A stretch of 64,000 nt of DNA from Haemophilus aegyptius (GCF_900475885.1 NZ_LS483429.1:806001-870000); one strand, 5' to 3'; shown: positions 18,059-28,968, counted from the stretch's first letter. Translations and numbers: made by a program. The notes: generated by a model not told the origin, from the sequence alone.

Positions 18059-18103
18059 TTATTCAGTTGAATGGTGATGATGGTGACGACGGATAATGTT
18101 CAT
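18059..18103 (-). CDS. Histidine leader peptide of the permease gene
   Basis: A 14-codon reading frame MNIIRRHHHHHSTE preceded by GGAGAT. Residues 7-11 are five consecutive histidines (CAC CAT CAT CAC CAT). It lies just upstream of mutually exclusive RNA hairpins and about 195 bases before the permease start. Ribosome stalling at the His codons when histidyl-tRNA is short should free segment 2 to pair with segment 3 and prevent termination. Confidence 0.9.
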   Translation of the reverse strand: MNIIRRHHHHHSTE

Positions 18104-18131
18104 TTTTTATCTCCAAATAAGAATTGCTTTT

Positions 18132-18160
18132 AAACTACTGGAAAAATAAAACGATTGCAA
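18132..18160 (-). promoter_or_regulatory. Probable promoter of the His-leader transcript
   Basis: On the minus strand TTGCAA (18155-18160), a 17-bp spacer and TAGTTT (18132-18137), about 29 bases upstream of the leader start codon. Hexamers are imperfect. Confidence 0.45.
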
Positions 18161-18177
18161 CCAGTTTTTTATTTTTC

Positions 18178-18867
18178 TTAAAGTGCGGTCTCTTTTTCAG
18201 TTGTTTTTTCCTGTTCTAGTTCAGACGCAATATGTGGGAAACCACCTAAATCTTTTAAATGATTGACCATATAGCAGAATAATTTCGCCGTGCGTTCGGT
18301 ATCATATAACGCTGAATGGGCTTGTTTACCATCAAAAGGAATTTTTGCGGCTTGACAGGCTTTAACGAGAACAGTCTGACCAAACATTAAGCCCGCTAAA
18401 CTTGCGGTATCAAACATTCCAAAAGGGTGGAAGGGATTACGCTTTACGCCAGTACGTTCAGCGGCAGCCATCACAAAACTTTGGTCAAAAGTGGCATTGT
18501 GCGCCACAATGATAGAACGTTGGCAATCCGCATCTTTTTGTCCTCGACGCACCATTTGAAATAATCCCGTGATTGCATCAAGTTCAGACACCGCGCCACG
18601 TAGTGGATTGTGAATATCAATACCATTAAATTTCAAGGATTCTGGATTAATATTTGCGCCTTCAAAAGGCTCGATATGAAAATGGCATTTCTGATCAGGA
18701 TGCAAATAACCGTTTTCATCCATTTTTAATGTGATGGCGGCTAGTTCGAGTAACGCATCTTTTTTTGCATCAAAACCTGCAGTTTCAACATCAATAATGA
18801 CGGGGAAATAGCCACGAAAGCGATTTTTTAATTGGTTGTGATAAGGGATTTCTTGAGAATCGGACAT
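18178..18867 (-). CDS. rnt: Ribonuclease T
   Basis: A 229-residue DEDD-family 3'-5' exoribonuclease that trims tRNA and other stable RNA 3' ends and turns over the CCA end. Exo I is [11 protein letters not shown] (Asp26, Glu28), Exo [11 protein letters not shown] and Exo [19 protein letters not shown]-terminal uptake signal overlaps the stop region. It lies downstream of gloA, separated by a hairpin terminator. Confidence 0.95.
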   Translation of the reverse strand: MSDSQEIPYHNQLKNRFRGYFPVIIDVETAGFDAKKDALLELAAITLKMDENGYLHPDQKCHFHIEPFEGANINPESLKFNGIDIHNPLRGAVSELDAITGLFQMVRRGQKDADCQRSIIVAHNATFDQSFVMAAAERTGVKRNPFHPFGMFDTASLAGLMFGQTVLVKACQAAKIPFDGKQAHSALYDTERTAKLFCYMVNHLKDLGGFPHIASELEQEKTTEKETAL

Positions 18868-18887
18868 AATCTATCTCTTAAAAATAA

Positions 18888-18913
18888 AATAACGTAGGAA
18901 TCCCTACGTTATT
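18888..18913 (-). terminator. gloA terminator
   Basis: AATAACGTAGG and CCTACGTTATT form an 11-bp perfect stem with a 4-base loop, followed on the minus strand by TTATTTTTAA. Confidence 0.8.
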
Positions 18914-18940
18914 AAAAATACAATAAAAATTGACCGCACT

Positions 18941-19348
18941 TTAGTTACCTAAACCAGATTTAGTACTTTTGTTTTCGATAAACTCAATTTTATAACCATC
19001 TGGATCTTCAACAAAAGCAATGACGGTTGATCCACCTTTCACTGGCCCTGCTTCGCGAGTAACGTTACCACCGCTCGCGCGAACGGCTTCACAAGTCGCA
19101 TAAATATCATCCACGCCGACAGCGATATGTCCATATGCAGTGCCATGTTCATATTTATCTACGCCCCAGTTGTATGTTAATTCAATTTCTGCCGCACTTT
19201 CGCCATCTTCGTAACCTAAAAAAGCCAGCGTATATTTGTATTCTGGGTTTTCACTGGTGCGTAATAAACGCATGCCTAAAATATCTTGATAAAATTTGAT
19301 TGAACGATCTAAATCGCCCACGCGTAACATAGTGTGTAAAATTTGCAT
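18941..19348 (-). CDS. gloA: Lactoylglutathione lyase (glyoxalase I)
   Basis: A 135-residue metalloenzyme that isomerises the methylglyoxal-glutathione hemithioacetal to lactoylglutathione. Two βαβββ repeats are visible: [20 protein letters not shown] with metal ligand His5, a middle Glu (AEIELTYNW), the second His in [10 protein letters not shown] and the final Glu in [11 protein letters not shown]. Length is standard. It is followed by its own hairpin terminator. Confidence 0.96.
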   Translation of the reverse strand: MQILHTMLRVGDLDRSIKFYQDILGMRLLRTSENPEYKYTLAFLGYEDGESAAEIELTYNWGVDKYEHGTAYGHIAVGVDDIYATCEAVRASGGNVTREAGPVKGGSTVIAFVEDPDGYKIEFIENKSTKSGLGN

Positions 19349-19422
19349 CGGTTTAATCCTTTTTTGATAAAAGTGCGGGCATTATGCCATAAAAAAGTTG
19401 AATTAAATAAATTTGTTATGAA

Positions 19423-20154
<732 letters not shown>

Positions 20155-20200
20155 TTAAAGGCAGAGAGAAAGAGGCGTTATTTTAGAAGAAATTTATAAA

Positions 20201-20719
20201 TTATGATTTAGGAAATAAATGCGACATGGCACTCTCTTCTTGTTTAATACGCACGGCTAAGATAAGCAAATAAATAGGTAGTCCAACCAATGCGGTATAT
20301 TTAGCCTGACAGAAAAGCGATAAACCAATTAATTCGGGAATAATGTTTAAGAAATAATTTGGGTGACGTACGTATTTAAACAAGAAAGAGCGATTAATTT
20401 GATGTTCTGGTAAAATATAAATTTTTACTGTCCAAATCTCTTTTAGCTCATAAATCACATAAAATAGCATTGCAATAGCAAAAATTAAAATCGCCAACCC
20501 TATTTGTGAAGTGCTATTAAATGACAGGTTTTGCTTATTCGCCTCAATGATCGCCGCAAAATAAAATGCAACATGGGCAATGGACAACAGTGTGGAATTG
20601 CGTTTACCATACTGTATTGCACCCTTTGCAATGAGTGCTTTTTCATGACGAATTGAAATAGACAGACTGTAAAAACGGATCGCTAAAATACAGGCAAAAG
20701 TAATATTGATAAATAACAT
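20201..20719 (-). CDS. Isoprenylcysteine methyltransferase-like integral membrane protein
   Basis: A 172-residue protein with about five membrane segments (MLFINITFACILAIRFYSL; LLSIAHVAFYFAAIIEA; LAILIFAIAMLFYVIYEL; two more near the end). The motif FKYVRHPNYFLNIIPELIG is the SAM-binding signature of the ICMT/PEMT family. ATG at 20719 follows AAGGA at good spacing; the open frame upstream adds 31 residues without a ribosome site. Substrate is unknown. Bacterial members methylate lipids or have no known role. Confidence 0.72.
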   Translation of the reverse strand: MLFINITFACILAIRFYSLSISIRHEKALIAKGAIQYGKRNSTLLSIAHVAFYFAAIIEANKQNLSFNSTSQIGLAILIFAIAMLFYVIYELKEIWTVKIYILPEHQINRSFLFKYVRHPNYFLNIIPELIGLSLFCQAKYTALVGLPIYLLILAVRIKQEESAMSHLFPKS

Positions 20720-20937
20720 GTAGTTATCCTTAACGTAATTTGATCTCAACAAGCCACACAATATAACAAAAAATCTGATGATATGGCACAAAAAAGCCTT
20801 TATTTTGAACATTTATTACTTTTCTTTGCTTTTTTGATTGATTTGTCAGCATAAATAAACTTTTTATCTCTCTTGGTTTTCCGCTATAATTGCGACAGAT
20901 TTTTGAGCATAATTAAAAGAGTACAAAGGATTTTGAA

Positions 20938-22704
20938 ATGATGCGTACACATTATTGCGGAGCATTAAACCGTAACAATATCGGACAAGACGTAACATTA
21001 AGCGGTTGGGTTCATCGCCGTCGTGATTTAGGTGGCTTGATTTTTATTGATATGCGCGATCGTGATGGCATTGTGCAAGTTTGTTTTGATCCGAAATATC
21101 AAGATGCATTGACAGCGGCTGCGGGTTTACGTAACGAATTCTGTATTCAAATTAAAGGCGAAGTGATTGCGCGTCCTGAAAACCAAATCAATAAAAATAT
21201 GGCAACAGGCGAAGTGGAAGTGTTAGCGAAAGAATTATGCATCTACAATGCTTCTGACGTTTTACCATTAGACTTCAACCAAAATAACACCGAAGAACAA
21301 CGTTTAAAATACCGTTATTTAGATTTACGTCGTCCTGAAATGGCGCAGCGTTTGAAAACCCGTGCGAAAATCACCAGCTTTGTGCGTCGTTTTATGGATG
21401 ACAATGGTTTCCTTGATATTGAAACTCCAATGCTTACCAAAGCAACGCCAGAAGGTGCGCGTGACTATTTAGTGCCAAGCCGTGTGCATAAAGGCAAATT
21501 CTATGCATTGCCGCAATCACCACAGCTTTTCAAACAGCTTTTAATGATGTCTGGTTTTGACCGCTATTATCAAATCGTAAAATGTTTCCGTGATGAAGAT
21601 TTACGAGCAGATCGTCAGCCTGAGTTTACTCAAATCGATGTGGAAACTTCTTTCTTAACTGCGCCAGAAGTCCGCGAAATTATGGAACGTATGGTGCACG
21701 ACTTATGGCTTGATACCATTGGTGTAGATTTAGGTAAGTTCCCAGTGATGACTTGGCAAGAAGCAATGCGTCGTTTTGGTTCGGATAAGCCAGATTTGCG
21801 TAATCCATTAGAAATGGTAGATGTAGCAGATATTGTCAAAGATGTTGATTTTAAAGTATTTAATGAGCCAGCAAACAATCCAAATGGCCGTGTTGCAGTC
21901 ATTCGAGTACCAAATGGTGCAGAAATTACTCGTAAACAAATTGATGAATATACACAATTTGTAGGAATCTACGGTGCAAAAGGTTTGGCTTGGGCAAAAG
22001 TAAACGATATTAATGCTGGTCTTGAAGGCGTGCAAAGTCCGATTACGAAATTTTTAAATGAAGAGGTATGGAAAGCGTTAGCAGAACGTGTGAATGCACA
22101 AACTGGCGATATTTTATTCTTCGGTGCAGACAAATGGCAAACTACCACTGATGCAATGGGCGCGTTACGTTTGAAATTAGGTCGTGATCTTGGCTTAACT
22201 CGTTTAGACGAATGGCAACCGCTTTGGGTCATTGATTTCCCAATGTTTGAACGTGATGAAGAAGGTAATCTTGCAGCAATGCACCATCCATTCACTTCAC
22301 CAAAAGATTTCAGCCCAGAGCAATTAGAGGCTGATCCAACAAGTGCGGTAGCCAATGCTTACGATATGGTCATCAACGGCTACGAAGTGGGGGGGGGGTC
22401 TGTACGTATTTTCGATCCGAAAATGCAACAAACTGTGTTCCGTATTCTTGGTATTGACGAAGAACAACAACGAGAGAAATTCGGTTTCTTATTAGATGCG
22501 TTAAAATTTGGTACACCGCCACATGCTGGTTTAGCATTCGGTTTAGACCGTTTAACTATGCTTTTAACAGGCACGGAAAACATTCGCGATGTAATTGCTT
22601 TCCCTAAAACTACGGCAGCAGCGTGCTTAATGACGGAAGCCCCGAGTTTTGCAAATCCGCAAGCATTGGAAGAGTTGGCAATTTCTGTCGTTAAAGCAGA
22701 ATAA
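20938..22704 (+). CDS. aspS: Aspartyl-tRNA synthetase
   Basis: A 588-residue class IIb synthetase. An N-terminal OB-fold anticodon domain ([22 protein letters not shown]) is followed by motif 2 ([19 protein letters not shown]), the bacterial GAD insertion at roughly 290-420 and motif 3 ([15 protein letters not shown]). ATG 20938 or the next codon (also ATG, 20941) may be used. The conserved EVGGGS segment near residue 486 is encoded with ten consecutive G (22389-22398), a slippage-prone run in an essential gene. The start is preceded by AAAGGA. nudB follows closely. Confidence 0.97.
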   Translation: MMRTHYCGALNRNNIGQDVTLSGWVHRRRDLGGLIFIDMRDRDGIVQVCFDPKYQDALTAAAGLRNEFCIQIKGEVIARPENQINKNMATGEVEVLAKELCIYNASDVLPLDFNQNNTEEQRLKYRYLDLRRPEMAQRLKTRAKITSFVRRFMDDNGFLDIETPMLTKATPEGARDYLVPSRVHKGKFYALPQSPQLFKQLLMMSGFDRYYQIVKCFRDEDLRADRQPEFTQIDVETSFLTAPEVREIMERMVHDLWLDTIGVDLGKFPVMTWQEAMRRFGSDKPDLRNPLEMVDVADIVKDVDFKVFNEPANNPNGRVAVIRVPNGAEITRKQIDEYTQFVGIYGAKGLAWAKVNDINAGLEGVQSPITKFLNEEVWKALAERVNAQTGDILFFGADKWQTTTDAMGALRLKLGRDLGLTRLDEWQPLWVIDFPMFERDEEGNLAAMHHPFTSPKDFSPEQLEADPTSAVANAYDMVINGYEVGGGSVRIFDPKMQQTVFRILGIDEEQQREKFGFLLDALKFGTPPHAGLAFGLDRLTMLLTGTENIRDVIAFPKTTAAACLMTEAPSFANPQALEELAISVVKAE

Positions 22705-22752
22705 GTTTGAAATATTAGGAATGAAGTGCGGTCAGATTTGGCCGCATTTTTA

Positions 22753-23202
22753 ATGATGCAATACAAAAATAATCAATCTGTTCTCGTTGTAATTTACACT
22801 AAAGATACAAACAGAGTTTTAATGCTCCAACGCCAAGATGATCCTGATTTTTGGCAGTCTGTTACTGGCACCATTGAAAGTGGTGAGGCACCAAAAAAAA
22901 CAGCAATTCGTGAGCTATGGGAAGAAGTGCGGTTAGAAATTTCGGAAAATTCCACCGCACTTTTTGATTGCAATGAGAGCATAGAATTTGAAATTTTTCC
23001 ACATTTCCGCTATAAATACGCACCGAATATTACTCACTGCAAAGAACATTGGTTTTTGTGTGAGGTGGAAAAAGAATTTATTCCAGTATTGAGTGAGCAT
23101 TTAGATTTTTGCTGGGTGTCGGCGAAAAAAGCAGTAGAAATGACGAAATCCCAGAATAATGCGGAAGCTATTAAAAAATATCTTTTTAATCTCCGTAGGT
23201 AA
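22753..23202 (+). CDS. nudB: Dihydroneopterin triphosphate pyrophosphatase NudB (Nudix)
   Basis: About 150 residues. The Nudix box is GTIESGEAPKKTAIREL then WEEV, with the final Gly replaced as is usual in NudB. It hydrolyses dihydroneopterin triphosphate in folate synthesis. Start at tandem ATGATG (22753 or 22756). The upstream open frame runs through an uptake-signal hairpin and is not used. The gene lies 49 bases after aspS and before yebC, the same order as in E. coli. Confidence 0.9.
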   Translation: MMQYKNNQSVLVVIYTKDTNRVLMLQRQDDPDFWQSVTGTIESGEAPKKTAIRELWEEVRLEISENSTALFDCNESIEFEIFPHFRYKYAPNITHCKEHWFLCEVEKEFIPVLSEHLDFCWVSAKKAVEMTKSQNNAEAIKKYLFNLRR

Positions 23203-23361
23203 GTATAATCACAGCTAATTATGGTGATAGCGGTTCTCTTTTGGGAAAAGCTACATCCACTCCCAACGGGGTAACACTTTTACTAACCTAGGATATACCT
23301 AGCCTAGGTCAAAACGTTTAATTAAATCAAGATCAATAAGATCAAAACAGAAGGAAATAAA
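23203..23361 (+). other. Unexplained leader region upstream of yebC
   Basis: 159 bases between nudB and yebC. It contains a TATAAT at 23207-23212 and a 17-codon reading frame from ATG at 23224 (MVIAVLFWEKLHPLPTG). A CTAG-rich palindromic stretch follows, with CCTAGG occurring twice around an inverted CTAGG-ATATA-CCTAG. I cannot assign a function. Confidence 0.4.
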
Positions 23362-24102
23362 ATGGCAGGTCATAGTAAGTGGGCTAATATTAAACACCGC
23401 AAAGCAGCACAAGATGCACAACGCGGTAAAATTTTTACTAAATTAATTCGTGAACTTGTTACCGCAGCTAAAATTGGTGGTGGCGATGTGAGTGCTAACC
23501 CGCGTTTACGTGCAGCAGTAGATAAAGCACTTAGCAACAATATGACGCGCGATACTATCAACCGCGCTATTGATCGTGGCATAGGTGGTGGCGATGACAC
23601 CAATATGGAAACCAAAATCTATGAAGGTTATGGCCCAGGCGGTACAGCGGTTATGGTGGAATGTTTAAGTGATAATGCAAACCGTACGATCTCACAAGTG
23701 CGCCCAAGTTTTACCAAATGCGGTGGTAACTTGGGAACAGAAGGTTCTGTGGGTTATTTATTTAGCAAAAAAGGTTTAATCTTAATCGCAGAAGCGGATG
23801 AAGATGCCTTAACTGAAGCAGCAATCGAAGCGGGTGCTGATGATATTCAACCACAAGATGATGGTTCATTTGAAATCTATACTGCTTGGGAAGATTTAGG
23901 TTCAGTGCGCGATGGCATTGAAGCAGCTGGTTTTAAAGTACAAGAAGCTGAAGTAACGATGATTCCATCAACAACCGTTGATCTTGATATTGAAACTGCA
24001 CCAAAATTACTTCGTTTAATTGATATGCTGGAAGATTGTGATGACGTACAAAACGTATATCACAATGGTGAAATTAGTGACGAAGTGGCATCTCAACTTT
24101 AA
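23362..24102 (+). CDS. yebC: YebC/PmpR-family protein (TACO1 family)
   Basis: A 246-residue protein beginning [22 protein letters not shown], the family hallmark. It has a central [24 protein letters not shown] and an acidic C-terminal domain. Members have been described both as DNA-binding transcription regulators and, more recently, as translation factors that help at proline-rich stalls; the choice cannot be made here. It lies upstream of ruvC as in many gammaproteobacteria and ends in a hairpin terminator. Confidence 0.95.
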   Translation: MAGHSKWANIKHRKAAQDAQRGKIFTKLIRELVTAAKIGGGDVSANPRLRAAVDKALSNNMTRDTINRAIDRGIGGGDDTNMETKIYEGYGPGGTAVMVECLSDNANRTISQVRPSFTKCGGNLGTEGSVGYLFSKKGLILIAEADEDALTEAAIEAGADDIQPQDDGSFEIYTAWEDLGSVRDGIEAAGFKVQEAEVTMIPSTTVDLDIETAPKLLRLIDMLEDCDDVQNVYHNGEISDEVASQL

Positions 24103-24111
24103 TAATGCAAT

Positions 24112-24138
24112 AAATGGGTAATTTAATTACCCATTTTT
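24112..24138 (+). terminator. yebC terminator
   Basis: AAATGGGTAA and TTACCCATTT form a 10-bp stem with a 5-base loop followed by TTT, 10 bases after the yebC stop and just before ruvC. ruvC may be read partly by read-through. Confidence 0.75.
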
Positions 24139-24148
24139 TATAGAAATT

Positions 24149-24721
24149 ATGAGCATTATTTTAGGTATTGACCCCGGCTCTCGCGTAACGGGCTACGGTG
24201 TGATTCGCCAAACAGGAAGACATTTGGAATATCTCGGCAGTGGCGCAATTCGTACTCAAGTTGAAGATTTACCCACCCGTTTGAAACGCATTTATGCTGG
24301 GGTAACTGAAATCATCACGCAATTTCAACCTAATATGTTTGCGATTGAGCAAGTGTTTATGGCGAAGAATGCGGATTCAGCCTTGAAACTTGGGCAGGCT
24401 CGCGGCACGGCGATTGTTGCAGCGGTAAATCATGATTTACCTGTTTTTGAATATGCCGCACGTTTAGTAAAACAAACGGTTGTGGGCATTGGTTCTGCTG
24501 ATAAAGTACAAGTGCAAGAAATGGTGACTCGTATTTTGAAGTTGTCAGATAAACCTCAAGCCGATGCAGCGGATGCGTTGGCTATTGCGATTACACATGC
24601 GCATTCTATTCAACATTCTTTACATATTGCCAATTCTGTGAAAATGACAGAAATGCAAGAAAAAATGACCGCACTTTTAAAGACCAGATATAGCCGAGGA
24701 CGCTTTAGATTAAAAATTTAA
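24149..24721 (+). CDS. ruvC: Holliday junction resolvase RuvC
   Basis: A 190-residue endonuclease that cuts Holliday junctions symmetrically with RuvAB. Catalytic acids are visible: Asp8 in GIDPGSR, Glu in FAIEQVFM, and the pair in [16 protein letters not shown]. Length is slightly above the usual 173 because of a C-terminal tail ([18 protein letters not shown]) that includes an uptake signal in reverse. It lies between yebC and ruvA. Confidence 0.96.
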   Translation: MSIILGIDPGSRVTGYGVIRQTGRHLEYLGSGAIRTQVEDLPTRLKRIYAGVTEIITQFQPNMFAIEQVFMAKNADSALKLGQARGTAIVAAVNHDLPVFEYAARLVKQTVVGIGSADKVQVQEMVTRILKLSDKPQADAADALAIAITHAHSIQHSLHIANSVKMTEMQEKMTALLKTRYSRGRFRLKI

Positions 24722-24737
24722 CTGGATGTTCGTCCAG
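24722..24737 (+). promoter_or_regulatory. LexA-type SOS box, or terminator hairpin, before ruvA
   Basis: CTGGATGTTCGTCCAG is a CTGG-N8-CCAG palindrome located 47 bases upstream of ruvA. E. coli ruvAB, which is LexA-controlled, has a box of the same CTGG-N8-CCAG form as I recall. The same dyad (AACTGGA/TCCAGTT) followed by TTATTTTATT could equally be the ruvC terminator. Both roles are possible. Confidence 0.5.
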
Positions 24738-24783
24738 TTTTATTTTATTCTATGCGTTAATTTTTTTATCATTCGGAAGAATT

Positions 24784-25398
24784 ATGATCGGTCGCTTACA
24801 AGGCATTCTTTTAGAAAAACAACCTCCAGAAATTTTACTCAATGTGCAAGGCGTAGGCTATGAATTGCTTTTGCCGATGACGAGTTTCTATGATTTACCA
24901 GAAATTGGACAAGAAACAACTTTATTCACCCATCTTGTTGTTCGTGAAGATGCTCACTTACTCTTTGGATTTGCCCAGAAAACAGACCGCACTTTATTTC
25001 GTGAATTAATTAAAACAAATGGGGTGGGGCCTAAATTAGCCTTAGCGATTTTATCCGCCATGTCGGTCGAACAATTTGCTTACGCAATTGAGAGAGAAGA
25101 ACTTTCTAAACTCACTAAAATTCCAGGTGTTGGCAAAAAAACAGCTGAACGTTTGTTAGTTGAACTCAAAGGTAAATTTAAAGGCGTAAAACAAAGCGAT
25201 TTCTTTGTAGAAAGTACGCATATTCGATTATCCCCATCTATTGAATCCCACTCGGAAAGTTCATCTGATGAAGCAATTTCAGCCTTAATTGCTTTAGGTT
25301 ATAAACCTGCAGAAGCAGAAAAAATGGTAAAACGCGTTGTTAAACCTGAATTAACCAGTGAACAAGTTATTCGTGAAGCATTAAAAGCCGCATTGTAG
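24784..25398 (+). CDS. ruvA: Holliday junction branch migration protein RuvA
   Basis: A 204-residue junction-binding protein. An N-terminal OB domain ([19 protein letters not shown]) is followed by two helix-hairpin-helix motifs ([12 protein letters not shown] and [19 protein letters not shown]), then a flexible linker and a C-terminal domain that contacts RuvB ([22 protein letters not shown]). It is followed by ruvB after seven bases. Confidence 0.96.
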   Translation: MIGRLQGILLEKQPPEILLNVQGVGYELLLPMTSFYDLPEIGQETTLFTHLVVREDAHLLFGFAQKTDRTLFRELIKTNGVGPKLALAILSAMSVEQFAYAIEREELSKLTKIPGVGKKTAERLLVELKGKFKGVKQSDFFVESTHIRLSPSIESHSESSSDEAISALIALGYKPAEAEKMVKRVVKPELTSEQVIREALKAAL

Positions 25399-25405
25399 GA
25401 AAAAT

Positions 25406-26413
25406 ATGATTGAAGCAGATAGAATTATTAGCGGGCAAGCTAAGGTTGATGAAGATGTTATCGACCGTGCTATTCGTCCTAAACTATTAGCAGATTATGT
25501 TGGGCAGCCGCAAGTGCGCGAGCAGATGGATATTTTCATCAAGGCAGCCAAACTACGTCAAGATGCCTTAGATCATTTATTGATTTTTGGCCCTCCAGGT
25601 TTGGGAAAAACAACGCTTGCTAATATTGTGGCAAATGAAATGGGCGTGAATATTCGTACGACGTCAGGGCCTGTATTAGAAAAAGCGGGAGATTTAGCCG
25701 CAATGCTTACTAATCTTGAACCGCACGATGTATTATTTATTGATGAAATCCATCGACTTTCCCCTGCTATTGAAGAAGTCCTTTATCCAGCAATGGAAGA
25801 CTATCAGTTGGATATTATGATTGGCGAAGGACCCGCTGCTCGTTCCATTAAATTAGATTTACCCCCTTTTACTTTGGTTGGCGCGACCACTAGAGCGGGT
25901 TCTTTGACTTCTCCATTGCGTGATCGTTTTGGTATTGTGCAACGTTTGGAGTTTTATTCTGTAGAAGATTTAACATCTATCGTTGCAAGAAGTGCGGACT
26001 GTTTAAATCTTGAATTAGAACAACAAGCCGCTTTCGAGGTGGCTCGTCGTTCACGAGGCACGCCTCGAATTGCAAACCGTTTATTACGACGCGTGCGTGA
26101 TTATGCAGATGTGCGTAATGGGGGTGTAATTTCTGTAGATGTGGCAAAACAAGCGCTTTCAATGCTGGATGTCGATGATGCCGGATTTGATTATTTGGAT
26201 AGAAAATTGTTGTCTGCAGTTATTGAGCGTTTTGATGGTGGGCCTGTGGGGCTAGATAATCTTGCTGCTGCAATTGGCGAAGAACGTGATACCATTGAAG
26301 ATGTGTTAGAGCCTTATTTGATTCAACAGGGTTTTTTACAAAGAACGCCGAGAGGTCGTATTGCAACATCACAAACTTATCGTCATTTTGGTTTGCAGAA
26401 ATTATCAGACTAG
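25406..26413 (+). CDS. ruvB: Holliday junction branch migration ATPase RuvB
   Basis: A 335-residue AAA+ motor that drives branch migration on RuvA. Walker A is [12 protein letters not shown], Walker [10 protein letters not shown], sensor 1 GATTRAG with arginine finger SPLRDRFG, and sensor 2 [15 protein letters not shown]-terminal winged helix follows ([13 protein letters not shown]). It ends the yebC-ruvCAB group at a strong bidirectional terminator. Confidence 0.97.
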   Translation: MIEADRIISGQAKVDEDVIDRAIRPKLLADYVGQPQVREQMDIFIKAAKLRQDALDHLLIFGPPGLGKTTLANIVANEMGVNIRTTSGPVLEKAGDLAAMLTNLEPHDVLFIDEIHRLSPAIEEVLYPAMEDYQLDIMIGEGPAARSIKLDLPPFTLVGATTRAGSLTSPLRDRFGIVQRLEFYSVEDLTSIVARSADCLNLELEQQAAFEVARRSRGTPRIANRLLRRVRDYADVRNGGVISVDVAKQALSMLDVDDAGFDYLDRKLLSAVIERFDGGPVGLDNLAAAIGEERDTIEDVLEPYLIQQGFLQRTPRGRIATSQTYRHFGLQKLSD

Positions 26414-26428
26414 ATAAATTTAACCACT

Positions 26429-26462
26429 AAAAAAGCCTTATTGTACTCAATAAGGCTTTTTT
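26429..26462. terminator. Bidirectional terminator between ruvB and the convergent small gene
   Basis: AAAAAAGCCTTATTG and CAATAAGGCTTTTTT form a 15-bp perfect stem with a TACT loop; T-runs on both strands. Confidence 0.92.
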
Positions 26463-26464
26463 AA

Positions 26465-26752
26465 TTACTCACTATAACTTTTCAAGTTACTTAATTTTGC
26501 TAAACCCACTTCACAACTTTTTAACTGAGTCGCTAATTCCATTTGAAGAATTTGTTGTTTGCTTTGGTTTAGTTTACTTTTGATTTTACTTACTTGAATG
26601 TGGGTTCCAAGTTGTTTTTCTGCTTGGGCAATCAAATTCTCTGTTTCTTTAAATAGTTGTTCGCATTGTTTAGGCATTGAATTAGATTCTGCTAAAACAG
26701 AAGTTGAAAATAAGCATAAAAGTGCGGTAAAAAAAAGCGTGATTTTTTTCAT
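26465..26752 (-). CDS. Small secreted protein of unknown function
   Basis: A 95-residue protein with signal peptide MKKITLFFTALLCLFSTSVLA. The mature part is helical and charged, with two cysteines (KQCEQLF and KSCEVGL) that may form a disulfide and coiled-coil-like heptads between. It probably acts in the periplasm. The start at 26752 is chosen for the signal peptide; the open frame upstream adds 20 residues. I do not recognise the family with certainty. Confidence 0.6.
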   Translation of the reverse strand: MKKITLFFTALLCLFSTSVLAESNSMPKQCEQLFKETENLIAQAEKQLGTHIQVSKIKSKLNQSKQQILQMELATQLKSCEVGLAKLSNLKSYSE

Positions 26753-26877
26753 TTTAGAATCCAAAATTACTTTTCGATAGAATAAATGTCGAAATTTTTC
26801 GCAAGATAGCAAAATATGCTTGAGCTGTCTAATTTTTTATTCAAAATTTGTGATGCGTGTCAAAATTTACCCCGAAA

Positions 26878-27771
26878 TTATCCTCTAGGATGAAATCTTT
26901 CATGCAATCGTTTTAATCTTTCTTTTGCCACGTGAGTATAAATCTGTGTTGTAGATAAATCTGTATGACCCAACAACATTTGCACCACGCGTAAATCCGC
27001 ACCGTGATTCACTAAATGGGTGGCAAAAGCATGGCGAAGAACGTGAGGGGAAAGTGCTTCAGCATCAATATCTGCGAGAATGGCATAATGTTTTACACGA
27101 TGCCAGAAAGTTTGACGAGTCATTTGCTGTGCGCGCTGACTTGGAAACACAACATCAGAACTCTGCCCATTTAAGAGAACAGGGCGACCATAAAGCATAA
27201 ATTGACGAACCCAATAAGCAGCTTCTTCCCCCATTGGCACAATACGTTCCTTGTTCCCTTTACCAATCACTCGCACCACACCTTGTTGCACGCTCATGTT
27301 TTCAATCGTAAGCGAAACTAACTCCGTGACACGAAGCCCCGTCGCATAAAGCAACTCTAACATTGCTTTATCACGCAACTCCAAAGGCACTTCAACATCT
27401 GGCGTATTGAGCAAATCAGACACTTGTTGCTCGGTTAAATATTTTGGCAAGCGACTGGGTAATTTAGGCGAACTTAGCACCGCACTTGGATCATCTACTC
27501 GATATTTTTCCCGATATAAATATTGGAAAAGTTTACGCATTGCACTTAACATTCGCGCGGTGCTCGTGGCTTTGTAACCTTTCTCCAAACGCTCTCCTAG
27601 AAAACCTTGCAAATCTACAGCATCTAAAGTTTCCAAAGACAAGCCGTTTTTATCCAACCAATCACAAAGTGCGGTTAAATCCAAACGATAAGATTGAACG
27701 GTATTTTCTGAAAGCCCTTTTTCAATCCAATATTCGTTAAGAAACAAATCAATGAGCGCAAGATTTTTCAT
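26878..27771 (-). CDS. xerD: Tyrosine recombinase XerD
   Basis: A 297-residue site-specific recombinase that resolves chromosome dimers at dif with XerC. An N-terminal SAM-like core-binding domain (FLNEYWIEKGLSENTVQSYR) is followed by the catalytic domain: Arg in ATGLRVTELVSL, HxxR in SPHVLRHAFATHL, His in LLGHTDLSTTQ and the nucleophile Tyr in IYTHV. XerD rather than XerC is chosen from the sequence, which follows E. coli XerD closely. Confidence 0.93.
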   Translation of the reverse strand: MKNLALIDLFLNEYWIEKGLSENTVQSYRLDLTALCDWLDKNGLSLETLDAVDLQGFLGERLEKGYKATSTARMLSAMRKLFQYLYREKYRVDDPSAVLSSPKLPSRLPKYLTEQQVSDLLNTPDVEVPLELRDKAMLELLYATGLRVTELVSLTIENMSVQQGVVRVIGKGNKERIVPMGEEAAYWVRQFMLYGRPVLLNGQSSDVVFPSQRAQQMTRQTFWHRVKHYAILADIDAEALSPHVLRHAFATHLVNHGADLRVVQMLLGHTDLSTTQIYTHVAKERLKRLHERFHPRG

Positions 27772-27801
27772 ATTACTTTTCTACAAGGAAAGCGATGCAT
27801 C

Positions 27802-28968
27802 CTATTTATGCTGAACAATCAAAAAGGCATTTAACTTGCGTGGAATCACAAAAAATGCAGCAGCTGCGATGATACTCATAAATACAAATGTCATCGCTGG
27901 CGAAGTTGGATAAATCATGCCAGCAATCGCGGTGAAAATGGCAATAAGCACACCATTCGATAAACCATTATACAAACCTTGCAACTTCGCAATATGGCTT
28001 TGCGGCTGGGTGGTGATATAGCGAACAATCGCATAATGACACACGGCATAAGTCAAACTATGCATAAGTTGCAATAAGAATATCAACCAAAAATCTTCAA
28101 TATATCCCATTACAACCCAGCGTCCAACGCACGCAAACGCAGAAATATAAAGTAGCACACTGATAGAAATATTTTGAAATAAGCGACGAGAAAAGAAAAA
28201 TAATACAATTTCCGCTAATACTCCAATGCCCCAAAGTAAGCTCGTTTGAGAAACGGAGATCCCAATACTTGTCCAATAAATTGTGCTATACACATAATAA
28301 GCCGCATGAGAGCCTTGAATCAGCCCCACTGCAATCATGACTCGCAATGTAATAGGATTTTTCAGTAAAGCAATAAAACCAATATTATTTTGAGCGCCAT
28401 CTTCAGGTATTTCATCTTTTGGGGGAATGGTCGGTTTTAAAAGCTGAATGATGGTATAGAAAGATAAAAGTGCGGTTAAAATCCACACGATATTTTGCTC
28501 GCCAACCCAACCAATCATGCCGCCGAACACCACTACGCCAAGGATAAAGGCAGAAGAGCCAATTAAACGTACTTTGCCGTAATCCAAGCCGATTTGACGT
28601 TGCCAAGTGGATGCCAACGAATCCCCAATCGGCATTCCCGCTGAATTCACAGAGGCATACAAACCGATAGCAATAAACAACAACCAAAAATTATGTGCAA
28701 CTAAACTCATAGCCGCCATAATAATTGCCGATGCTAACGCCAATAGACGTAAGGAACTAATAATATGATTAGCTTTTTTAATCAGCGATGAAAAAAATAA
28801 TCCGCCCGCAAATCGGAAAATATAAGCACTCCCGATCACCAAACCAATCATTTCCTCCCCATATTGTTGTGATTTCAACCATGCGGGAAAGAAGGGCAAA
28901 AATACGCCATAAGCGCAGTAGTAACCTAGAAAGCTCAGTGCGAGCCAATAAAAAGGACGAACTTGCAT
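27802..28968 (-). CDS. MFS transporter, HcaT-like
   Basis: A 388-residue permease with about 12 hydrophobic segments. It begins [30 protein letters not shown], characteristic of the HcaT/LacY-like nucleoside-H+ symporter branch of the major facilitator superfamily. ATG at 28968 overlaps the proC stop as TAATG, so the two are translationally coupled. The open frame starting at 29007 is rejected because its extra residues lie in proC. Substrate unknown; phenylpropionate is only the E. coli analogy. Confidence 0.8.
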   Translation of the reverse strand: MQVRPFYWLALSFLGYYCAYGVFLPFFPAWLKSQQYGEEMIGLVIGSAYIFRFAGGLFFSSLIKKANHIISSLRLLALASAIIMAAMSLVAHNFWLLFIAIGLYASVNSAGMPIGDSLASTWQRQIGLDYGKVRLIGSSAFILGVVVFGGMIGWVGEQNIVWILTALLSFYTIIQLLKPTIPPKDEIPEDGAQNNIGFIALLKNPITLRVMIAVGLIQGSHAAYYVYSTIYWTSIGISVSQTSLLWGIGVLAEIVLFFFSRRLFQNISISVLLYISAFACVGRWVVMGYIEDFWLIFLLQLMHSLTYAVCHYAIVRYITTQPQSHIAKLQGLYNGLSNGVLIAIFTAIAGMIYPTSPAMTFVFMSIIAAAAFFVIPRKLNAFLIVQHK

